Shown: positions 24,427 to 33,206 of the stretch, piece by piece | How positions within the stretch are numbered: position 1 is the stretch's first letter | How the letters are laid out: every line of letters starts with the position of its first letter | Translations under genes and position numbers: made by a program | The notes under the pieces: model-generated | The model's input: the letters and a program-made list of their open reading frames with translations, nothing else | The model's database searches: none | What the model was told of the DNA's origin: nothing | Assembly (NCBI RefSeq): GCF_003260015.1 | Contig: NZ_QCXS01000003.1 | Coordinates: 610,315 to 674,314, forward strand | Source of the DNA: Nakamurella deserti | Lineage (GTDB): Bacteria > Actinomycetota > Actinomycetes > Mycobacteriales > Nakamurellaceae | DNA: 64,000 bases | Reading direction: 5' to 3'

Positions 24427-26060
24427 GACACCTCACCCGCCGACGTCAGCGGCAGCCGCCGTCGCCCCGTCGGCGGCAACGCCTGTCCCGTCGCCGCGCT
24501 CAACCGCTGCCGGCCGAGCGCGGGCCACGCCTGCACCGCACAGAACGGCGCGCACTGCTGCCGCCCCTCGTCGCTCCTGGTCCCGACGTGCACGCAGCAC
24601 TGGGTCAGCCGCTCCTCGATCATCGTCGAGATGTCCATGAACGGTTTGACGGTGATCCGGGTGACCCGCTCGGCGAGCAGCCGCCGCAGCCGGTGCTGCT
24701 GACCCGGCAGCGCACCCGTCGCGAGCGTCGTGAGGGTGCCGATCCCGAGATCACAGGCGCTGCAGATGGTCTTCCACAGGTCGGCGGTCCGCGGGTGCGA
24801 CAGCGACGACTGCTCGCTCAGCAGATCCAGCAGCGACGACTTCACCACCGACCGCAGGTCGGCGCTGAGCCCGGGATCGACGATCCGGTTGGCCAGCGCA
24901 TCGGGGTCGATCTCCAGCCACGACAGCAGCCGGTCGTGGCCGACCAGCGCGGTCAGCGACCGCCAGGTCCCGGCGTCGTCCCTGAGCATGTACCCCACCG
25001 ACGCGCAGTGCGGGTGCGAGCACGGCAGCGCCGTGAGGTCGTGCCACGCCACCACCCCGCCGGTCTGCTCCGCCAGCCGCGACAGCACCCCGCCGTGGGT
25101 CAGCCGGTCCAGCGGGTCGATGCCGTGCCCACGTCCGGACGCGAACACCGGCTGGAGGGCGACCCCACCGACGTAGGGCGTCTCCAGGGCGCGCATCACC
25201 ACGGCGCCGATCTCACCGTCGTTGACCCCGAGCGTCGCGGTCATCGTCAACGTGGTGAACACGCCCGCGTCCGAGAGCCGGGCGATCGCCGCGTCTTTGA
25301 ACCGGGTCAGGTCGGCGCCGCGGTGGTGCACGGAGGCGCGCGGCGACGGCCCGTCGTACTGCAGGTACACCTCGACCCGGGAGCGGTGCTTCGCCAGCAG
25401 GGCGAGCAGCGCGTCGTCGGCGGCGATCCGGAGCCCGTTGGTGTTGACCATGATCCGCACGATCGGCCGGGCCACGAGCTCGTCGAGGAGGCCGGCGAGG
25501 TCGGGGTACAGCGTGGGCTCCCCACCCGACAGCATCAGTACGTCCAGGCGCCCGTTCTCCCGGGCGAGCCGGGCGTCCACGTTGGCCAGGATCTCCGCCG
25601 GCGGCGCGACGCCCTGCAGCTGCGGACCGGACGAGGTGAAGCACGTCGGGCAGCGCAGGTTGCAGTGCTCGATCACGTCCTCGAGCAGGATGCACGTGTG
25701 CTGGGTCTGCATCGCGGGCAGCCCGTGGGCCTAGGCCTCCGGCACCGGACGGAAGTTGCCGGCCTCGTCGGGGACGTGCTGCTTGGTGGGGGCCTGCCAC
25801 TTCTCCAGGTAGCGCAGGATCTCGGGCGACTCGTCGTACAGCGTGCGCACCAGGCCGTGGTCGGGGCAGCCGCGTTCCAGCCACACCCGGTCGTCGCGCA
25901 CCGTGAGCACGCCCGACAGTCGCCGGACCTGCGCGAGCGGCGGGTCGGTCTCGTGGCAGAGCGGGCAGAAGGCGGTGACGTAGCGGTGCAGGCGGTCGCC
26001 GCGCAGCGGCTGGCCGGGGCCGATCGACGCGGATCCGGGCGCCGGCCGCGGTGCCCTCAC
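24423..26060 (-). pseudogene. Tes/MJ0619-like radical SAM enzyme interrupted by in-frame TAG
   Basis: One frame, 26060 to 24423, broken by a single TAG at 25731-25733. The first part (109 residues, GTG start) is a zinc-ribbon-like start: FCPLCHETDPP and ERGCPDHGLVRTLYDESPE. After the TAG the frame continues AHGLPAMQTQHTCILLEDV and the radical SAM cluster motif CNLRCPTCF, SGGEPTLYP, and the C-terminal block FMDISTMIEERLTQCCVHVG ... QQCAPFCAVQAW. That block is typical of the Tes/MJ0619 group, which makes C-C bonds or methylates unreactive carbons, including lipid tails. An internal ATG at 25712 could restart translation without the ribbon. The TAG probably replaces a Tyr or similar codon. GTG 26060 overlaps the upstream stop. 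Confidence 0.78.
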
Positions 26061-26374
26061 CGGTTCAACCCGGCGACCAGGGCGACGCAGACCCCCGCAC
26101 CGACCAGCAGCGCGATGCCGAACCCCAGCAGCAGACCGGACCCGAGACCCGCCGTCCGTGGGATGGCCACCAGCACGACCGCGGCGACCACCAGCACCAC
26201 CAGCGGGACGAGCAGCAGCATGCCGCCGGTCGTCTGCAGCACCGGGGTGAACAGGTTGACCGACACCACGACCGCGACGTAGACGACGCCGAGGATGATC
26301 CCCAGACGGCGCGAGCCGCGGAGCTCCGGTGGAGGCGGTGGGTCCACCGGACCCATCGGTGGCGGGTCGGTCAT
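26057..26374 (-). CDS. small membrane protein between Lgt-like and radical SAM genes
   Basis: A 105-residue protein with a Pro-rich start (MTDPPPMGPVDPPPPPELRG) and three helices (LGIILGVVYVAVVVSVNLF, MLLLVPLVVLVVAAVVLVAI, GLLLGFGIALLVGAGVCVAL). ATG 26374 overlaps the stop of the Lgt-like gene (ATGA) and its TGA overlaps the radical SAM GTG. The tight coupling suggests one complex or pathway at the membrane. No family recognised. Confidence 0.65.
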   Translation of the reverse strand: MTDPPPMGPVDPPPPPELRGSRRLGIILGVVYVAVVVSVNLFTPVLQTTGGMLLLVPLVVLVVAAVVLVAIPRTAGLGSGLLLGFGIALLVGAGVCVALVAGLNR

Positions 26375-27120
26375 GCGGTCCGTCCTTCCGGTTCGGCCGG
26401 GACGCGGGCGGCGGCGACGCGCCAGACCTTGCGCGCCAGCAGGGGCAGCATGATCAACAGGAACCACTGGGGACCGCTCAGACCGAGCCACCGCAGGTCG
26501 TTGCCGCGGACGAACTCGACCCCGAAGCGGAACAGTGCGTACGCGGCGACCCAGCAGACGAAGAGGTCGCCCGGTCGCGGCCCACGGTCCCGGAAGTGCC
26601 ACAGCAGGGCGAGAGCGGCGACGTGGAAGACGATCTCGTAGGCGAACGACGGGTGCAGCGCGACCCCGGGAGTGGCGCCGAGCAGTGCCGCCTGGTCCGG
26701 GGTGAGGACGATGCCCCAGCCGCCGCCGGTCGGGGTGCCGGGATTCTCGGTGAGCAGGCAGCCGATGCGTCCGATGGCCAGCGCGAGCGCGACGGCCGGC
26801 GCGAACAGATCGCCGGTGGACGGGCGGTATCCGGTGAGCCGCTTCCCCAGCAGGACACCGGCGTAGGCACCGACGAGGCCGGCGAGGATGCTGCGGTTGC
26901 CCTCGACCCACCAGTCGAGCAGGGAGACCCGGGCGCTGACGTCCCACGTCAGCACTCGGGACCCGATGGCGCCGAAGGTCACCGCGAAACCCGCCAGTGT
27001 CCACAGCCGCGGATCGTCCAGGCGGCGGCGCCGGAGCTCCACGGCGAACCAGGCGAGCGCGGCGGCGATGCCCAGGCCGGTGAACAGGCCGTGGACGCGC
27101 GCGTCACCCGCCCACGGCAT
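26371..27120 (-). CDS. Lgt-like (prolipoprotein diacylglyceryl transferase family) membrane protein
   Basis: A 249-residue, about seven-helix protein of the Lgt fold: ALAIGRIGCLLTENPGTPTGGGW corresponds to the GRxGNF signature, ALHPSFAYEIVFH to HPTQLYE, and LFRFGVEFVRGND to the C-terminal RFxIExxR. The family asparagine after GRxG is cysteine here, so it is a divergent paralogue and may use another acceptor. ATG 27120 is the first codon before the conserved sequence; GTG 27129 is an alternative. It heads a coupled run (ATGA, GTGA, GTGA) with two membrane proteins and the radical SAM gene, which points to lipid modification. That function is inference. Confidence 0.72.
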   Translation of the reverse strand: MPWAGDARVHGLFTGLGIAAALAWFAVELRRRRLDDPRLWTLAGFAVTFGAIGSRVLTWDVSARVSLLDWWVEGNRSILAGLVGAYAGVLLGKRLTGYRPSTGDLFAPAVALALAIGRIGCLLTENPGTPTGGGWGIVLTPDQAALLGATPGVALHPSFAYEIVFHVAALALLWHFRDRGPRPGDLFVCWVAAYALFRFGVEFVRGNDLRWLGLSGPQWFLLIMLPLLARKVWRVAAARVPAEPEGRTA

Positions 27121-27369
27121 GTCGATCACGCGGTCAATGTAGACCCGGACGCGTGGGCCGGGCAGGACGTGTCCACACCGTCTGCCGACACCGGGGCACA
27201 CAGGGAGGGCCCCGATCGCACCGAACCCGCGACCGCCGCACCGCGCCGACCCACCGGTCCGCCGCAGCCCCGTCGACTGTTCGCGCCCTGCGCCACCCTG
27301 ACCGATGGCGAATCACTGACGGTGAGCTGACGGATACGCAACGATGTTTCACGGGGCGACACAGGTCCC

Positions 27370-27397
27370 TGGACACGGCGGCGCGCCACCCTACACT
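27370..27397 (+). promoter_or_regulatory. putative promoter of the rhomboid/MprF-like gene
   Basis: TGGACA (27370-27375) and TACACT (27392-27397) with a 16-base spacer, 58 bases before ATG 27456. The divergent intergenic 27130-27369 shows no gene or clear repeat. Confidence 0.4.
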
Positions 27398-27455
27398 TCG
27401 CTTCAGGTGCGCGGGCTCGGTGCCATCTTGAACCGACGAGGGTGGGAACAGCACG

Positions 27456-29936
27456 ATGACGGAGAACGATCCGCTGGTAGCGCCGCCGGGGGGCACCTCG
27501 CCGCCGGAGGCGTACGCCTCACCGGCCACGACGTCGGCGCCCGGGGGTGGTGCGACCACCGCGCACTCGGGTGCCGGCGCCCCGGGCCGGTCCGGAGCGC
27601 CGGCACCCGCGGCGACGAGGGACACGGCGACTGCCACCACCTCGGAGGCACCGGCACCGGCATCCACACAGATGCCGAACGCCACCCCGGAGACCGCGCC
27701 TCCCGCCCCCGCGGGGTCGACACCCGCGCCCGCCCGTGCGGTCGCGAAGCCCCAGCCCGCAGCCGGCCCGCCGGCCTCCGCCGCCGGGGCTCCGGCGACA
27801 CCCGCCGCGGGCAGCAGCGCCGCGACCGGCACCGTCGCCCCCGTCGAGCCGAAGCAGCGTCCCTGGCTCCTCCGGATGGCCGCCAAGGCGCCGTTCACCA
27901 CCGCCTACGTCCTCGTCACGCTGGTGCTGTCGGTCGTCCTGGGCACCCTGTGGGAGTCCGTCGAGCAGAAGTCCTGGTTCGACGTCGTCGGCTACGGCCT
28001 GCCGGCGTTCCAGGAGGGCCGCTGGTACACCCTGATCACCGGCAACTTCTTCGCGCTGATCCCCGTCTACTACATCTTCGTGGCGGGCGCGTTCGCCGTG
28101 ATCACGGGCTTCGCCGAGACGCGGCTGGGCACCGTGCGCACCGTCGTCATCACCGTCGGCGGTCAGATCGTCGCGGTGCTGCTCACCGCCCTGCTGTTCC
28201 GGGTCTTCCGCGACTCCGGGTGGGACTGGGCGGCCCAGCGCTCCACCGAGACCGACGTCGGGTTCTCCGCCGGCATGATGGCCGCGATCTCGGTCGCCAG
28301 CGCCACCGTGCGGCCCCCGTGGCGGCTGCGGCTGCGACTGCTGATCTGGGTCTACGTGCTGTACTCCGTGCTGTTCATCGGGCAGATGGCCGACGCCGAG
28401 CACAGCATCGCGGTGCTGCTGTCGATGCCGTTCTCCACCCGCCTCGCCGGGCGGCACGGACTGCGGGCCCGCGCGCTGCCGACCCGCTTCGAGGTCCGCC
28501 AGCTGGCGTTCGCGCTGGTCGCGGTGTCGGCGGTGTCCCAGCTGCTGAGCACCGTGCTGCCCGACCGGCTCACCCCGTTCGGTCCCACCGACGACGAGTC
28601 CGACGCCTGGTGGGTGCTGGTCATCCTGCTGGTGATCACGCTGCTCGTCGCCAACGGCATCCGCCGCGGCTACCGCTGGGCGTGGTGGCTGCAGGTCCTG
28701 CTGCAGGGCGTCACCGTCCTGTTCGGCGTCGTGGTCGGGGTCTTCGCCGTCATCTCCTGGTTCGCCTCCGACATCACCCTGCAGGTCGACGACCCGGGCC
28801 AGTTCGTCGCGAACATGGTGTTCTCGTTGCTGCTGCTGGTGCTGCTCATCGTGTTCCGCGACTCGTTCCGGGTCCCGCGCCGCAGCAGGCGCCGGCTGGC
28901 CACCGCCAGCAACCAGCCGGAGAAGGCCAAGGAGCTGCTGCGGCGCTGGGGCGGCGACACCATCTCGTGGATGACGACCTGGCCGGAGAACCGCCAGCTG
29001 GTCACCGCCGACGGCGAGAGCTACGTCGCCTACCGCCGCCACGCCGGCGTCGCGGTGGCCCTGGGCGATCCGGTCGGCCCGCGGGAGGCGACCGCGGACA
29101 CCCTGAAGGCGTTCATCGCCGCCTGCGACAAAGCCGGGATCATCCCGTACATGTTCTCCTGCACCGAGCGGACCACCGCGGTCACCGACGCCCTCGGCTG
29201 GCACAGCGTCCAGGTCGCCGAGGACAACCTCATCGACCTGCCGACCCTGGAGTTCAAGGGCAAGAAGTGGCAGGACATCCGCACCGCGCTGAACAAGGCG
29301 CCCAAGGAGGGCATCTCGTTCCGGATGGTGACGCTGGCCGACGAGCCGTGGTCGATGGTCAACAAGGTGGAGAACATCTCGGCCGAGTGGCTGGGCGAGA
29401 AGAAGCTGCCGGAGATGGGTTTCACCCTGGGCGGTCTCACCGAGGCGCTGGACCCGGAGGTGCGGGTCGGGCTCGCGGTGGACGCCGCGGGCACCGTGCA
29501 CGGGGTCACCTCGTGGATGCCGGTGTACGGCGAGGGCGGCGTCGTGCGCGGCTGGACGCTGGACCTGATGCGCCGCGGCCCCGAGGGCAGCTACCGGGCC
29601 GCCATGGAGTTCCTCATCGCCTCGTCCTGCCTGTTCTTCAAGGCCGAGGGTGCGGAGTTCGTGTCGCTGTCCGGCGCACCGCTGGCGCGCTCGGACAACG
29701 ACGCGGCGCCCGACACGGCCATCGAGAAGCTGATGGACAGTCTCGGCGCGCAACTCGAGCCGGTGTACGGCTTCCGCTCACTGCACCAGTTCAAGGCAAA
29801 GTTCCAGCCGCGGCTGTCGCCGATCTACATGGCCTACCGCGACGACGCCGACCTGCCCCGCATCGGTATCGCCATCACCCGGGCGTACCTGCCGACCGCC
29901 GGCGTCGGGGACATGCTGGCCGTCGTCAAGCACTGA
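27456..29936 (+). CDS. rhomboid-like membrane domain fused to MprF-like (DUF2156) domain
   Basis: An 826-residue fusion. Residues 1-130 are a disordered Ala/Pro/Thr-rich tail. Residues 145-330 look like a rhomboid: GRWYTLITGNFFA, a GFSAG serine motif (DVGFSAGMMAAIS) and a later histidine (DAEHSIAVLLS). More helices follow to about 470. The C-terminal 340 residues are the GNAT-like DUF2156 domain of MprF (SYVAYRRHAGVAVALGDPVG, LDLMRRGPEGSYRAAMEFLI, FKAKFQPRLSPIYMAY), which transfers an aminoacyl group from tRNA to phosphatidylglycerol. So the protein may modify membrane lipid charge. Whether the rhomboid part is proteolytic is unknown. Confidence 0.8.
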   Translation: MTENDPLVAPPGGTSPPEAYASPATTSAPGGGATTAHSGAGAPGRSGAPAPAATRDTATATTSEAPAPASTQMPNATPETAPPAPAGSTPAPARAVAKPQPAAGPPASAAGAPATPAAGSSAATGTVAPVEPKQRPWLLRMAAKAPFTTAYVLVTLVLSVVLGTLWESVEQKSWFDVVGYGLPAFQEGRWYTLITGNFFALIPVYYIFVAGAFAVITGFAETRLGTVRTVVITVGGQIVAVLLTALLFRVFRDSGWDWAAQRSTETDVGFSAGMMAAISVASATVRPPWRLRLRLLIWVYVLYSVLFIGQMADAEHSIAVLLSMPFSTRLAGRHGLRARALPTRFEVRQLAFALVAVSAVSQLLSTVLPDRLTPFGPTDDESDAWWVLVILLVITLLVANGIRRGYRWAWWLQVLLQGVTVLFGVVVGVFAVISWFASDITLQVDDPGQFVANMVFSLLLLVLLIVFRDSFRVPRRSRRRLATASNQPEKAKELLRRWGGDTISWMTTWPENRQLVTADGESYVAYRRHAGVAVALGDPVGPREATADTLKAFIAACDKAGIIPYMFSCTERTTAVTDALGWHSVQVAEDNLIDLPTLEFKGKKWQDIRTALNKAPKEGISFRMVTLADEPWSMVNKVENISAEWLGEKKLPEMGFTLGGLTEALDPEVRVGLAVDAAGTVHGVTSWMPVYGEGGVVRGWTLDLMRRGPEGSYRAAMEFLIASSCLFFKAEGAEFVSLSGAPLARSDNDAAPDTAIEKLMDSLGAQLEPVYGFRSLHQFKAKFQPRLSPIYMAYRDDADLPRIGIAITRAYLPTAGVGDMLAVVKH

Positions 29937-29950
29937 GCATCCCGATGGCC

Positions 29951-29988
29951 ACCGGCCGCGGGTCCCGCCCCCGGGACCCGTGGCCGGT
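29951..29988. terminator. strong bidirectional terminator
   Basis: ACCGGCCGCGGGTCCCG (29951-29967) pairs with CGGGACCCGTGGCCGGT (29972-29988) except one G-T, giving a 17-bp stem with a CCCC loop between convergent genes. Confidence 0.8.
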
Positions 29989-29993
29989 CCCGT

Positions 29994-32432
29994 TCAGGAC
30001 TCCGCCGGCTCCGGTGGTGTCCGGGGTGCGGCCGGCTCGATGCGGTCCCGACCGGCGCCCTTGGCCGCGTACAGCGCGCCGTCCACCCGGGCCATCAGCT
30101 CCGCGGCCGTCTCGGTGCCGTCCCAGGTCGCGTAGCCGACGCTGCACGTCTGCCCGTCGGGAACGCCCTGACGGATCCGCTCCAGCACCTCCGCCGCCGC
30201 GCGGCCCCGGCAGTCCGGCAGCGCCACCGCGAACTCCTCGCCACCCCAGCGGGCGACCGTGTCCGCCGACCGCAACACTCCGTCGGCGTGCGCGGCGAAC
30301 ACGCGGAGGAAGGCGTCGCCGGCGGCGTGCCCGAAGGTGTCGTTGTACCGCTTGAAGTGATCCAGGTCCACGAGGGCGACGCTCAGTGGACGGCCGTCGG
30401 CGGCCATTCCGTGCAGCAGCGCGTCCAGGGTCTGGTCCCAGCTGCGCCGGTTGGGCAGCCCGGTCAGCGTGTCGGTCAGTGCCAGCTGCTCGAGCTCGCC
30501 GAGCAGGGCCACCTGCCGCAGGGCCACACCGGCCTGGTCGGCGAGCAACGCGATCGCCCGGATCCGTCGGTCCCCCAGTCCGTCCACCCGGTCGTCCCAG
30601 TTCACCGTGAGGACCGCGGTCACCCGGTCGCCGGACCGCACCGGGAGGGCGCACAGCGAGCCCGGCCGCAGCAGTCGCTGCAGCGTCGGGGTCAGCGTGT
30701 CCTGGCGGTGCTCGGCCTCGCGCAGCACGGGCAGCCCGCTGAGGAACGCCTGCGCCGACGCGGAGGCCCCGGCGAGGGCGATCTCGGTCCCGACGAGGTC
30801 CGGGCGGGTCGACGCGCTCATGACCAGCGCGGAACCGTCGGCCGCCGGCTCCAGCAGGCCGGCGCCGGCCGCGTGGGCCAGGTCCCGGCCGGACTCGACG
30901 ATCGTCTGCCGGGCGTCGCCACCGGTCTGGATCATCTGCATCACCTCGGCCACCGCGGTGAGGTTCGCCTCGGAGTCGCGTACGGCCTGCTGGGTGGCGA
31001 CCTGCGCCGTGATGTCCTGCATGTGGGCCAGCGTCCAGACCTCGTCCGCCGGACCGGGCGTCGGCGCGGTGGACACCCACGCCCACCGGATCCGTCCGTC
31101 CGGCAGCACCAGGCGCCGTTCCGCGGTGGTCGAGCCCCCGGCCGGGAATGCGGTCCCGGCGGAGCCCTCGGCAGGGTCGGTGTCCGTGGGGCGGTCGGTG
31201 AAATCCTGCGGTCGGCGGCCGAGCAGTTCGGTCTCCGGCCGGTCGAACAGCCGGCACAGCGCGTCGTTGACGGCCTGCAGCACGCCGTCCCCGTCGAGCA
31301 CCCCGATACCCACCGGCGACCCGGCGAACAGCGCGTGCCAGCGGCGCTCCGACTCCCGCACGGCCTCCACCGCGGCGAGCTGCTCGGTGACGTCCACACC
31401 GTTGAGCACCATCCCGTAGACGTCGCCGGCGGCGTCGCGGAGCGGGAACTTCGCGACCCGGAACACCAGCGACCGGCCGTCGGGATGCAGCACCGGCAGG
31501 TGCATCACGGAGGGCTGCTCCTCGACGTCGAAGGTCCGCCGGCCGTCCCGGTACTCCCCGACCAACGAGTCCGGCAGCACGTCGAAGTAGTGCCGGCCGC
31601 GCAGGCTCCCGGAGTCGGCGGCGAGCAGTTCGTGCATCGCGTCGTTGGCCATCAGGAACCGGCCGTGGAGGTCGCGGGCGTAGGTGACGACGTCGGGGTT
31701 GGCGAGCACGCCCTGCAGCAGCTGCTCCTGAGCGGCCAGCGCGGCCTCGGACGCGCGCCGCGCGGTCACCTCGGCGGCGAGCTCGGCCGTCCGGCGGTGC
31801 AGGGTCAGCTGGGCCATCACCTCGGCGGCGAGCGTCACGAGCTGCTGTTCCTGCCGCGCGGTGAGCGTGCCCGGCTCGGTGGACAGCACGCTGAGGCGGC
31901 CGAGCACGTACCCCTCGGGGGCGACCAGCGGTACGCCCGCGTAGAACCGGACGGCGGGCGGGCCGACGACGACGCGGTGCGCGGCGAACCGCGGGTCGCG
32001 GCGGGCGTCGGGCACCACGAGGGTCTCACCCGCGGCGAGCTCGTGGCCGCAGAAGCTCTCCGAGCGCCGCAGCGGCGGCGGGTCGACACCGAACACCGAC
32101 AGGTACCGCTGGGTGTCGGCGTCGACCACGCTGATCAGGGCCATCGGGGTGTTGCAGAGGTCGGCGGCGAGCCGCACCAGGCCCTCGAACGCGGGCGCCG
32201 CGGCGATGGTGGCGGGCTCGTACCGTGCGAGCACGGCCAGTCGGGCCGCCTCGGCGTCGTCCACGGCCGGCCTGCCGTCATCAGCGGCCGTGGGACCGGT
32301 GGTGCGCGGGTCCGGGAGGGCGGCCGCACCGTCGGTGACACCGTCGGCACCGGTGACGGAACGGTTCAGGTGCCCGCGCTCCGGGGTCGTCGGGAAGCCC
32401 TCCGCCCCGTCCGACCCCGCTCGCAACACCAT
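29994..32432 (-). CDS. diguanylate cyclase with GAF and PAS sensors
   Basis: An 812-residue signalling protein making cyclic di-GMP. Order: Gly/Pro-rich start, GAF (about 60-200; SFCGHELAAGETLVVPDARRDPRF), PAS (about 240-360), PAS (about 365-490), second GAF (about 505-650) and GGDEF (about 655-800). The active site is RWGGEEFAVAL; five residues before it stands RSAD, the product-inhibition I-site (RxxD). No EAL domain is present. ATG 32432 is chosen; GTG 32486 is in frame too. Signals are not identifiable; no haem or flavin residues are obvious. It is monocistronic. Confidence 0.88.
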   Translation of the reverse strand: MVLRAGSDGAEGFPTTPERGHLNRSVTGADGVTDGAAALPDPRTTGPTAADDGRPAVDDAEAARLAVLARYEPATIAAAPAFEGLVRLAADLCNTPMALISVVDADTQRYLSVFGVDPPPLRRSESFCGHELAAGETLVVPDARRDPRFAAHRVVVGPPAVRFYAGVPLVAPEGYVLGRLSVLSTEPGTLTARQEQQLVTLAAEVMAQLTLHRRTAELAAEVTARRASEAALAAQEQLLQGVLANPDVVTYARDLHGRFLMANDAMHELLAADSGSLRGRHYFDVLPDSLVGEYRDGRRTFDVEEQPSVMHLPVLHPDGRSLVFRVAKFPLRDAAGDVYGMVLNGVDVTEQLAAVEAVRESERRWHALFAGSPVGIGVLDGDGVLQAVNDALCRLFDRPETELLGRRPQDFTDRPTDTDPAEGSAGTAFPAGGSTTAERRLVLPDGRIRWAWVSTAPTPGPADEVWTLAHMQDITAQVATQQAVRDSEANLTAVAEVMQMIQTGGDARQTIVESGRDLAHAAGAGLLEPAADGSALVMSASTRPDLVGTEIALAGASASAQAFLSGLPVLREAEHRQDTLTPTLQRLLRPGSLCALPVRSGDRVTAVLTVNWDDRVDGLGDRRIRAIALLADQAGVALRQVALLGELEQLALTDTLTGLPNRRSWDQTLDALLHGMAADGRPLSVALVDLDHFKRYNDTFGHAAGDAFLRVFAAHADGVLRSADTVARWGGEEFAVALPDCRGRAAAEVLERIRQGVPDGQTCSVGYATWDGTETAAELMARVDGALYAAKGAGRDRIEPAAPRTPPEPAES

Positions 32433-32547
32433 CGACCCACTTCCGCCGTCCCCCGGGACCTCAGCACGATCCACCGCCAGTCGCACAGCTCACCACACAT
32501 GGTGGGTCTCCGCTCGCCATCCGCCGCGGATCCTGCGGGCCACCCGC

Positions 32548-32870
32548 GTCCCACGGGGCACGGCGTGACGGGGCGCACCGCCGTCAACCCGGCGGTAGTC
32601 GCCGCAGCTGCGCGTCGACGGCGGTCCGGGCGGCGCGGTGTCCGGGGCGCAGCCGGGCCACCCGAGTGTGACGGGGTCACGGGGCGCACCGCCGTCACCC
32701 CGGCGGTAACCGCCGCAGCTGCGCGTCCACGGCGGTCCGGGCGGCGCGGTGTCCGGGCGCAGCCGGGCCACCCGAGTGCGACGGGGTCACGGGGCACACC
32801 GCCGTCACCCCGGCGGAAGTCGCCGCAGCTGCGCGTCGACGGCGGTCCGGGCGGCGCGGTGTCCGCCGCG
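32548..32870. repeat. 110-bp tandem repeat, about three copies, derived from the 3' end of the HNH gene
   Basis: GCCGCAGCTGCGCG recurs at 32601, 32712 and 32822, i.e. with 110-111-base spacing, within near-identical units that include CACCGCCGTCA, CGGCGGTCCGGGCGGCGCGG and GCCGGGCCACCCGAGTG. The rightmost unit contains the last codons and stop of the HNH gene; the other two lie downstream of it. Bases 32433-32547 hold only the upstream region of the diguanylate cyclase. Confidence 0.85.
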
Positions 32871-33185
32871 GACCCGCAGCTCGGCGTCGAGGGCGACGAG
32901 CAGGGCCCGGGTGGCGGACCGGTCGGGCTCCCAGCCGCGGCCCTCGCACTCGGCCAGCCAGTCCGACGGCGCCTGATGGCCACGGTCGGCGTTGCAGCGC
33001 CGGCAGGCGGCGACCTCGTTGGTCAGCCAGCTCGGACCACCGCGCAGCTTGGGGATCAGGTGGTCCGTCGTCGGTGTCACGAGCCTCCCGAACGGCCGGC
33101 GGCACCAGAAGCACCGGTTCCCGTCCCGGGCGACGGCCTGTTCGAGGCGGTCGCGCCGGACCGGTTGCCGCGGGTCGGAGGTCAC
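32805..33185 (-). CDS. HNH endonuclease domain protein
   Basis: A 126-residue HNH nuclease: CFWCRRPF and CRRCNADRGH give the two zinc-binding CxxC pairs, and TTDHLIPKLRGG is the HNH core with the catalytic DH. The C-terminal QLRRLPPG sequence is also present, out of context, in two downstream tandem copies. Such small HNH proteins are widespread in actinobacteria, function unknown. No phage genes are nearby. Confidence 0.85.
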   Translation of the reverse strand: MTSDPRQPVRRDRLEQAVARDGNRCFWCRRPFGRLVTPTTDHLIPKLRGGPSWLTNEVAACRRCNADRGHQAPSDWLAECEGRGWEPDRSATRALLVALDAELRVRGGHRAARTAVDAQLRRLPPG

Positions 33186-33206
33186 TCCTGTCCTGCTACC
33201 CAGCGG

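Noticed and set aside
25731-25733. TAG read as pyrrolysine
   Set aside because: No pyl genes or other evidence; a nonsense change or sequence error is simpler.
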